64,000 bases of DNA, taken from the NCBI GenBank assembly GCA_031213475.1, contig JARUPZ010000018.1:8940406-9004405 (forward strand). Reading direction: 5' to 3'. The DNA is from Nereocystis luetkeana. Lineage: Eukaryota > Sar > Phaeophyceae > Laminariales > Laminariaceae. Position numbers and translations under genes: made by a program. How positions within the stretch are numbered: the first letter of the stretch is position 1; each line of letters starts with the position of its first letter. Under the pieces are notes generated by a model, which searched no databases, had not been told where the DNA came from, and was given only the letters and a program-made list of their open reading frames with translations. Below are positions 32,592-42,400 of the stretch, piece after piece.

Positions 32592-32894
32592 TCACAACGA
32601 GAGGGATCGGCTGATGCTCAAACGACGGCCTCCTTCGTCTGAACTCCCGTTTGAAGCGTTCCTGTCTCCCCTCCCTATCGGCGGTGGTAGCACCTCCCCC
32701 CCTGGCAATGCCGCCGCCGCCGCCTCGCGCAGGCGCGGCTCGAGCTTCCCTTCCACGTGGAGGACCAGCGAATCGGAGCAGCCGCCGATAAATTCTCCTG
32801 CCGCGAACAGCTGGGGGACGGTAGGGCAGCGCGAAGACGGGCGAGAAGCCAGGACCAACTGCATGGCGGCACCTCCGTGGGTCTTGTCCAACTC
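32592..32894 (-). CDS. Glutaredoxin exon, C-terminal part
   Basis: 100 codons plus stop. Contains the TVP cis-proline loop and the GG..D glutathione-binding motif (IGGCSDS). Confidence 0.85.
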   Translation of the reverse strand, partial: ELDKTHGGAAMQLVLASRPSSRCPTVPQLFAAGEFIGGCSDSLVLHVEGKLEPRLREAAAAALPGGEVLPPPIGRGDRNASNGSSDEGGRRLSISRSLSL

Positions 32895-33743
32895 CTGGAA
32901 TAGACGAGAGAGGCGGGGTAGGACTGGTTGGAAATGCCGGCTCGACGTGAAAAACCCACACACAATGCAATCAATCAATCAATCATTCGTACAATGAAAT
33001 ATGAAGACATCGTGTTCATACTTCGTGTTGACGATGAACCCATCGCACCATATTGGGCACAACAATGGGTACGCACTGTGGTTGATATCGGGAGAAGGGT
33101 GGTATTCACCCTTTTAGGACCGCAGTCCCGTTTTGGGGACAAACGACTTGAATGCGACTGCAGATCTAAAAGGGTTAATAGCGCTGGCGATCCTTTGCTG
33201 TTCGCTGCGGATTTCGAGGGGGAGGTGTTTCGCGCCAGGAACTCTCTCGGTTGTCCGACGCTCGCAGTTTCTCTTGATACGCTCTCACTCTTTCCTCCAC
33301 CCAATACGGCATGCCTTAGTACCTTACAAGGCATGCGCCTTATCCCAGATGTGTTGAACAATGTTAGTCGTTGTACACCTAGGCAGTGGTAATTGCTGAT
33401 CGGGTTTAGCCTACATGTTGTAGAGTCAGGGTTAGCTTTGTGTGACTTACTAACGACTTAGAAAATAATGTGGAGTTCCTCAAGTGAGCAGGCTCAGAAA
33501 AATAAGGTGTTGCCCCCAAAAGGCAAACCCTGCCGTCACACGCGTCGGGGTTTTCGCGCTAGGAACTTCTCTCTCTCGGTGTCCGATGCTTGCAAACTTT
33601 CTTGATACGCTCATTTAGTCTTACCTCGACTCTATACGGGATTCTCAGATGACGAAGGAGGGCCTTGAGCTTCGCGCAGAACGAGCAGTACGTCTTGGAG
33701 TAAATCAGCACTCCGGGCGACGCGATGTTGCGCTCCACGATTG
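32592..33743 (-). CDS. Glutaredoxin (5' exon not found)
   Basis: A thiol-disulfide oxidoreductase of the glutaredoxin family. Two exons are clear: 33743-33625 (IASPGVLIYSKTYCSFCAKL..., active site CSFC) and 32894-32592 (ELDKTHGG..., the conserved cis-Pro block CPTVPQLFAAGEFIGGCSDS). The join YRVE|ELD is phase 0, with donor GAG|GTAAGA and acceptor TTCCAG. CSFC has the two cysteines of dithiol-type enzymes (CPYC in the classical ones). The C-terminal ~45 residues after LEPRLREA are Ala/Gly/Ser-rich. The first visible exon begins in the middle of a codon and no ATG precedes it in frame, so a 5' exon is missing, perhaps carrying a targeting peptide. The preceding same-strand gene is the zeta-toxin-like kinase; see the finding on possible fusion. 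Confidence 0.82.
33107..33178. mobile_element. Palindromic MITE, family D (internally deleted)
   Basis: Left arm intact (ACCCTTTTAGGACCGCAGTC), right arm shortened to 'gcgactgcagatctaaaagg'. It lies in the glutaredoxin intron. Confidence 0.8.
33625..33743 (-). CDS. Glutaredoxin exon with active site CSFC
   Basis: 39 codons plus two leading bases. The acceptor GTGGACAG|CA is the stronger option; an alternative acceptor 8 bases upstream, AAAAG|GTGG, has a purine-rich, poor context. Confidence 0.78.
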
Positions 33744-33954
33744 CTGTCCACCTTTTCCCGCGTTTTTTCGTTTTGACGATTTCGACACGAAACGGAACAG
33801 GAAGAAACGAAAAAAACGGCGCCGAGGAAAACAAAAAATAAAAATTACGTTAAAACGAGGCGTAGGCTTTGCACGTAACCTCCTCTGCCGCCCACCAAGC
33901 ACAATAAAGCGATCTCGAGCGCATGACGTTAGTCACGTCAACCTCCACTGGAAA

Positions 33955-34330
33955 AAATCAAAACCCATCCTCACACATCGGAAACCCATCCCATCCCATC
34001 GAACACCCGTTAAACCTCATAGAAAACCCCACAAGATCTCGTCGAAAACCCACCCCATGCTATCGACAAAAACCCACCCCATTCAATCGAAAACCCATCC
34101 CGAACCATCGAAAACCGTCTCACACAATCGAAAACCTATCCCATCCCATCGGAGACGCGTCCAGTCCCATCGGAAACCCATCCCATCAGATCGAGAACCC
34201 ATTTGAGGTCCTAGAGAACCCATCCCCATATATATCCCATCCCATCCTATCCGTAACACCCCCCCTCCCATCTCACCCCATCCCACTCTTTGCACAACCC
34301 ACCCGTACCCATCCCATCCCATCCCATCTC
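33955..34330. repeat. (CCCATCCCATCG)n / (GAAAACC)n degenerate satellite
   Basis: Units of 'cgaaaacccatcccatccca' type spread over 375 bp between the glutaredoxin and the zeta-like gene. Confidence 0.9.
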
Positions 34331-34339
34331 ATCGGCGTC

Positions 34340-34471
34340 TCACATGCATTGGTCGCTGAACTCCGGAAGCGTTGCGAACCTATCCTTGACCTCGTTCCAC
34401 GCACCCAAAACGTTTCGGTGGCAGCCCTTCCAATCGCAGAACCCCGTGAGTGTTGGATGGTCGCCGTCGTT
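34340..34471 (-). CDS. Zeta-like kinase exon 6 (last)
   Basis: 43 codons ending ATG TGA. Acceptor GACGAACAG|AAC, phase 0. It encodes FCDWKGC and AWNEVKDRF, Trp/Phe-rich sequence unlike the surrounding satellite. The stop overlaps a GTGAGA word that could serve as a donor. Confidence 0.6.
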   Translation of the reverse strand, partial: NDGDHPTLTGFCDWKGCHRNVLGAWNEVKDRFATLPEFSDQCM

Positions 34472-35000
34472 CTGTTCGTCACGGTCGCGGGTAGGGTTTA
34501 TATATATATATATAGGCGTGCAAGAAAAAGGGAGAGGGAGGTGGGGGGGGGTACTCATTTGTTGCTTGCCTTAGTCTTTTGACCATTGACCACGCATCCC
34601 TTTCGAGACGGAGCGCACCGTTTCTACTCATAATAGAGACACCTACAACAAATTATGCGCTCATTACGTTGTCTCCGTAGATTAGTTGCTAAACTTACCC
34701 CCTTCCTGTTTCGCCGCCTGTGGCCCTCAGCTATCTTCTAGGAGGAGGGGGGGGGGGGGGGGAGATAAGTTCCTTGTGATTTATTCGGAGACCTCCACCG
34801 GGAACAGGTGCCGAGCCACAAGGGAAAGCAGGGTGATAGTAGTGACATACGCTCACCCGATGTCACCAAGGTAGGTCATCCCCTTCCCTCTGGACCACTA
34901 TTAATAGTATACCCTGCTACTTACTGCTAATACCGCTGCCTACTACTACTACTACTGCTACTACTGTTACTACTGCTACTACTACTACTACTACTACTAT

Positions 35001-35032
<32 letters not shown>

Positions 35033-38000
35033 ATACGGGGGACCATAGTTAGCAGGACCTATGGTCTACACAAAAACCTATAGATATACCTATTTTTACT
35101 CACAATATTTGGTCCTAACTACTATGGTCCCCCGAAATAGAATCACTTCCTTTGCCATCACGAAATACGTTCCACACAGCACAGCACAACGCCCCTAGGC
35201 ACTCTTACCACCATCTTCCAACACCATCCTCACCACGCACTGCGGCACCGCTCTTCGCAGCTATGTAGACAACACACCTTGATATGCGCGACGAAGTCGG
35301 CCTTCGGCATCAATATCGCCACAGTCCGCGGCACCCGATACAACGAGTCCTTTATCTCCTCCACAGGGACCACTCTGCCCGTCAGCTCGGCACGCCGCCT
35401 TGCACGCTCGAGCACCTGCGCCTCGTTGGCGTGTACGTACAAAATCGCGATGCGGTACACCGGATGGTTCTGGGGAAATAACCGGGAGGAGGGCGGGGGG
35501 GGGGGGGGGGAAGGGAGGACAGGGTAAGGCGCCGAACTCAATCTTAAAATGTTATCACCGATATTTCGCCTTGCTCTATCAATACCGGGCGCAACGTACA
35601 ACACCAGAGATCAGACGGAAGAAAAACTTGCTGCTTACGACAAACGACGAATATCTGAGTACGAGGTGGGAATATCTCCCACGTACTGCTTGCTGCTGAT
35701 GCTTTTTTAAGAATACGTATGCGAGAGACGGCTCCTCTTTTGGACTGCAGTTTGGCGCTCACGTATTTACACTTGCGGCACAGCGAAAAAGAACAAAGGG
35801 GGGGACCGACCACCCCATTGAGGCCCACCTTGCGAATTTCCTCGAAAACGTGCTCGTACCACTTGCTGTCCCGGAGCGATCCGTCCACCCAAACATTCTT
35901 CCGCTGCTTCATCGCCGTCTGCAGAGCAAGGGTTAAAAGACAGCGTCACCAAATAGAAAACGAGGCAACTAAAAATCATAATTAAAAAAAAAAACATCCC
36001 AAAATTATTGTCTTTTTGGGAGGGGGGGCGGGGGTTCTAACGAATAAATTCGCAAAAATAGGGACGCGATAAAAACAAAAAAGGCAGCAAGCAGAAATGA
36101 TAGTGATAAATGAGAAGCCTTCCTTCCCTCCTGGGTGGTGTTTCGAAGCAAATACGTACGAACAGACACAAGGAGGTACGCCTAACCTTGTACGGGTGAT
36201 ACCAACCGGTAGGTAACTGTCATTTGAAAGAGATCAAAACGAACAAACCTCTTATAGCGCGGCTGGCGTATTAGTAACATTGATAAACATATTTGCAAGT
36301 ACGAGGGACCATAGGACCATAGCCAATAGGACCCCATCAATATCAGTACACACCAGTACTCTTACTATTAATAAATGGTCCTAATGATAAGTCCCCCCGG
36401 AGTAGTTGTAAGTTCAACCGAGAAGGTCACGCGGTGCAATTAGTGCCGATTCGTCCGCAAGATCTCCGAACACGCACACGCGGTCCATCATCGGCCTCCC
36501 CGTCCGTAATAGCACCCCCCCCTTCCACCGCCACCCTGCATATCTAAACCCACACGCACGCTCACCTCCTGGGCGATCTCAACAAGGTAACCAACGCCTC
36601 CCAACAACAGCAACCCCCCCCCCCCCCCCTTTCCATCAACCCTTCCTTCTCCACTGCCGCCATGCCTAAACAAACCCACACGCACGCTCCGCACGCTCAC
36701 CTCCTGGGCGATCTCGACAAGGTAACCGCTTTCGCGCCGGGTCAGCGACCCGGCCGCGCCCGGGCAGCGACGCACGTACTCCGGCCACTCCGGAAAGGCC
36801 GTCTTGAAGAGATCAGGGTCTACGGTAACGATGTCCGGCAAAGGAAAGTAGCCCTTCTCAGACATCCTGTAGGGCGGAACAGGAGAAGAACGAAGACAGG
36901 AAAAGGGGCGAGGGGGGGGGGGGGGGGGGGGGAGGAGGAGGGGGGGGGGAAAGAGAGGGGGGGGAGGAACGGAGGGAGGGGAGGAAGGCAGGGAGGGAGG
37001 GGGGGGGAGGAGCCTTAGGGATAAAATTCAATAATATTTTTACAATTTTGTGGCAGCTGGGTAAAAGGTCGAAATGTGTATCGGTACGGGTGCCGCCGTT
37101 GCTCAAGTCTCGCAATAAAATTAGAACCGGTCGTTCCACCATCCAGTGTGTGTCCGTGCCGATTCCTCATTCTGGAAAGGTACAAGCTCTGACCACAAAA
37201 CTACGGCAGAGATACGTACTATTAATACTACGGGGGACTATAGTAATTAGGACCAAATATTGTTATTTAGTAAATATATACCATGGTAGGTTTTTGTGTA
37301 TACCATAGGTCCTATTAACTACGGTCTCCCGTAAATATAGATCGTAATGCAGTAAAAGGAGCGTAGACAATGCGACGCCATCGTATCATACTGGATACGA
37401 CAGGCGCGACCTACACACGACCAGAACAGCCATCACACACGAAAGTCATACACGGAAAGGCAATTCATCCGCTCTTACGCGAGCGCAAGAAAAATGACAA
37501 CCGAAACGCGCTCGCCAGGAACCACCGGAAACGTTTCAACATTTTACTCGACACATCGTTCACCCCGCTCGGAAATAAATCAAGATCGTCATGCGACCAT
37601 CGTACAATACGACACCTCCAGCAGCCCCTGAACACCGTCCACAATTTTTTCCACGTAATATACGGAAACTACGTAATGAGCGCCCAACCAACTACCAACT
37701 ATTAGGGTAGTCTCTACTATTTACGGGGGGGCATAGTTAATAGGACCAAATATTGTCAGTAGAAATTGTTAAATATATAGGTTTTTATGTATACCACGGG
37801 TCCTATTAACTATCGTCCCCCGTAATAGGAGTAGGCACGGTGCTCGGTCTCGAAAGGGATGCGTGGTCATTCGCCGCATGACTAAGGCAAGCAACAAATA
37901 CGTACGCCCTCTCCCCCTCCTCCGCTCCGCCCCTTCCCTCACCAGTTGATGGTGTGAGACTTCCCCGCGCCCATGGCCCCCGCTGTAAAGACGATCCACG

Positions 38001-39439
38001 GGTGGTCCTTCTCGGAAGAGGCACCGACCACGTTGCTGACCAGAGAATCTGATTGGTTGTCGTCCCGTCGACGGAGGCGAAGGGACCGGCCAGCAGAAGC
38101 ACAAGCAGCAGGACAGCAGCAGCAATGTAGCCGCAGAAGAAGCAGCAACATGAGCACATGCACACAGTAGACATATTTTACATACACACGCGTCTGACTG
38201 CCGTGGTTCAGTGGCGTCCCCGCGAACGCCTCCTTAATTTAATCCCGTGCGAGTTCCTTTATTTTGCGAACAAAACAAAAACAAGAACAACAAAAAAAAA
38301 TCAGCCGCTGAGAGGGCGTAGCGTAGCGTGGGTGTGTGTGTATTCTTCACATTAAACCGTTCTTTCTACCCGTCGACATCCAGCACAACCAGTGTCCGTG
38401 CCGATTCTCCAATCCTACAAGAGATACAAGTTCTGTGGTCACAAAGCTACGCCACAGAGATACTACGTTGCCACGTGCGCAGTATGCACTGCAGTGGGCA
38501 ATGCAAAGCCACGTCATCATACTAGATACGACAGGCACGACATACGCAATCTATGAAATAGTGAAGTGGGTAGGCGCAATTCGATGCGAAAGAGGGGGAA
38601 TGAAGTGTACCCTAGGGGAAAAAAAATGAAGTCATGCACCGTAGTGGGGACGGGGAGGGGGGGGGCGTACTCATTTGTTGCTTGCCTTCCGTCATTTGAC
38701 CATTGACCACGCATCCCTTTCGAGACGGAGCACCGTTCCTACTCCTAATAGAGACACCTCCAACAATTGAGTGCTCATGACGTTGTCCCTATCACATGAA
38801 ACATTTTGCTATTCATATTCTTACCCCCTTCATATTCTTACCCCCTTCCAGGCTCTACTCAGGGGAGGGAGCGGGGTCGGGAAGTCAATGGCATTACGCC
38901 GCCAGGTGAATGCCACAGCAGGTGGGGTTGTGCCGCCTACTATCTTATTTTCATACCAGCATGTACGTACCAGTACCAGCTTTCTTCCATTTTCTATGCC
39001 CCTGAGAGGCAACACTTTCAACTTTGACTTTTTTTTGACACTTTTTCCCTTTTTTTTTAATCATCACTTTCACTTTCCAGCCTTACTCGTAGCAGGTTTT
39101 ACCCTCGACGACCTTCTCGACAAGCCGTGGTCACAGGTGTCTACCCTTCTCCCTCCCGGTACGTGCCTTTATTTTTTGTCGCGCACAGATAGGGTTCAGC
39201 ATTCCCACTGCTCGTCGATTTTCATCGAATGTAGCTAACTCACGCTCTCGCGCTTTCCGCTAATCAATTTATTTCATGCAACAAAAAACCCTTACTCGTA
39301 CGAGCGTGCACTCGGTGGGACTTGAACCCACGAAATTGATCTTGATAGGCACGCGGACCACCTACCAAGCCACCGGGGACGCCGGCTCAGGGCGCGACGT
39401 CTTGCCCAGGGACGGTATTGACGTTTGTTTGCGTACAGC

Positions 39440-39471
<32 letters not shown>

Positions 39472-42400
39472 TACAATATGACACCTGGTGCATCAACAAA
39501 AATTATTACGAAGTCCTGCGGCAGCGCCACCGCCGTCTAGATCGCATGGCATTGCACTACTGTTGTCTTCTCCGCTCACGGCATAACAAAGTAGTATTGG
39601 TAGCATCTCTGTGCCGTAGTTTCGTCACCAAAGAGCTTGTGCATCTCTATTAAAATAGGACTGAAGAGTCGGCTCGACGGACACTGGTTGTGCAGGATGT
39701 CGGTGGGTAGAAAGAACGGCTTCCTCTGTGAGCAACACACACAGACATCTCATGCAATACTATACTGCTGGAGGTTCCAAGTACTATTAATACGTACCAG
39801 GTATGAATAAATATCTGTACGGCAACAGCATGAACTGAACCGCGAGCTGGTTCCAGATACCTGGTATAAGCGTAACATCCCAACTTCGGGCAACAACACA
39901 ATGAATAGGCTGAAACCCACAACGAAAAACATATGAGCGCCACTGCATCAACAAGGGGAACATGCCGGTGGAGGTGGTTTTAGCGTGGGAGCAAAACTGT
40001 AGTTCATGAGATATGGGCATCGTTTGTACTACTCGGGAAGGCGTATTTGCATAGGGATTCAATTTAACCCCTTTAGAGCCGCAGTCCCGTTTTGGGGACA
40101 AACTACTTGAAATTTGAGTAGTTTGTCCCCAACACGGGACTGCGGTTCTAAAAGTGAAACTAAACCCCATGTGATTCTTCTTTAGGCCGTCAACCTGGTG
40201 ATATGATCATATCAACAAGGGCAAGACGCCCGTGTGACCCGTTTCGTTCCGCGAGCAGTACAAAGCTACAGTAAGAAACGCCTGCCAGGGCACTGGAATC
40301 ATTTACTGAGCGCTTTGGAAACCCTAGGAAAACTATTTACTTTCACAGAAAATCACTTTCGCCCCCTGATTGGGAAACGTTTGGAAATCGAGGTTCGGCA
40401 GGGGTGTTTTTCATGACCACAAGAACAAAGCTGTTGATAGTCTCCTTTCATTTTCATTTTTTTTGGTCCGCAAGTTTGGTTGAAAGCCGCCGGAAAATCC
40501 CCCAAAAAGCGTGAAAATTGGACATCCTTAACCCTTCTCGGACTGCAGTCCTGTTTTGGGGACAAAAATTACTTATAATTTCACTGGTTTGTCCCAAAAA
40601 AGGCCAACATTATTGATAGTACGTTCTTTCCTAAGGTCGTGAAGAGCAACCCTGGACACAATTGTTTCCAAACTCTTCTTCAATCAGGGCGCACAAGTTT
40701 GAAGCCGACATGTTCCGGGCGTTGTGGAACCAGCTCGGACGAATGAACAGAACAACGGATCTCTACGCCGCGCGCAAGAGACGTGAGATCGCTGGCAAGT
40801 CTGAATGAACCTTGCCGTAAGATGTTTACAAGAAAAGAAAAGAAATAACGAAAAAACAAACACAAGCGAAGTTATCATTGCTTTTTTTTTCTCGTCGCTA
40901 TCTTCAAAACTCACAAGGGTTGATTAATAGCTGTCTATAAACCCCTGTAGAACCGCAGTCCCGTTTTGGGGACAAACTACTTGAAATTTGACTGGTTTGT
41001 CCCCAAAACGGGACTGCAGTACTAAAAGGGGTTTATAGGGTAGTAGTCCCATGGGCGGTGGTAGTTACCGACCGGAGACCGACGATCTTGTCAGTTGCAT
41101 CGTGCATGGTACAGGGTACATGGGATGCGGTTTGCCCGCGGGAACCCACCACTCCCCCCACACGCAACACTGCCGAGGACAAAAATGTACTCGTCCGCCA
41201 CATCAACCCTACCGGTCATATCGTGATTCGTGTCAGGTGTGATGGTGTCATGACGAATCACGCGCAGGAAGCACGCCCAACCGACAGCGTGTCACACCAC
41301 ATCATATCATACGCGATCAAACAGAGCACCGAGCTCCTGACCCCAAAACCCGCAGCCAAAACAGGCCAAAACTGGCCATAAACGCGGCTGCGCCCCGTTT
41401 GCATCGAACCAGGAAATTTCTCCATCGCCCAGACGACCATTATTCGAAGTGCAGACCGCGCCAAGCAATTTTTAAGTCTAAAACACCCCTTCCCTAACGA
41501 TCCGAGCTCACAGATTGTCAAACCTACTCAGAATACCAGCGTCATATATAAATGTGTAACAGACACCGCTGACAGCTATTGATAGATTCGGTTTCGTGAG
41601 TTCAAATCCCACCGGGGTGATAATTTGTTGACTGGCAAAAATACAAAATTCAGGGGAGTCACCGGCCAGTACGTGGTCAATCGCGAGGAAAAAATGGAAA
41701 ACGCGCGAATGCTCACCACGCATTTTGCAAAGATGTGTATCGACCGATCGGTTCAACTCACAGCTGACGTGCATTTCTTAGGTGTTTACAAAAAAAAGGA
41801 ATCAACTGCTGAGAGCGCGTACGTAGCGCGGGGGGTACATGCAGGAGCAATTAGACGCGAGGCAACGAGGGAAGAACGGGCTCACCCATTGTCGCGATAA
41901 AAAAGCCTGCCAAGGCAAAAACCGTACAGCAGTAGTGTGTAGGGGGGGGACAAAGCCTGAGTTATTATTGTTGATGTTGATATATACCAGGTACGTACTA
42001 CTGCGCTGTACCAGGTAGTTAGTTGCGACTGCTGTGCAAGATAGAAGGGAGGGAGAGAGATAAATATAACAAGGACGAAGACGATGAATGAGAAGCAAAC
42101 GAGTCCAATGAAAAATCCAAGAACAAGCAAGCGGTGCCGAATTGTGAGTTGATACGTACGTACGTATGGATATGACCCGATAAAGGCAGACCACAGAGCA
42201 GCCGCAGCCCCAAGCCACGAACACGGAACGAATTACGAGTGAGGAAATACCTCAGAAATATCTGGGGCATGCAGGGTGAGTGCGGGAAGATTTAAATACT
42301 CGTAAAAAACCATACAACAAAAAAGTAATGCGTACGTATACGTATTCATAGATTATACCCGGTAGGAGTAAGGCGAACATGTGCCGAGATGCCGGAGCTC

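Noticed and set aside
33559-33834. Glutaredoxin start at 33834
   Set aside because: The codon is TTG and the upstream residues derive from A/T-rich intron-like DNA; a 5' exon is missing instead.
37939-38187. Hydrophobic Leu/Cys N-terminus on the kinase P-loop exon, readable as a membrane anchor
   Set aside because: The frame opens with GTG, the Leu/Cys run comes from CTG/TGC-type sequence, and an acceptor at 38049 joins exon 1 in phase with the expected family sequence.
39305-39385. Functional tRNA gene
   Set aside because: The T-arm is perfect but the acceptor and anticodon stems do not pair.
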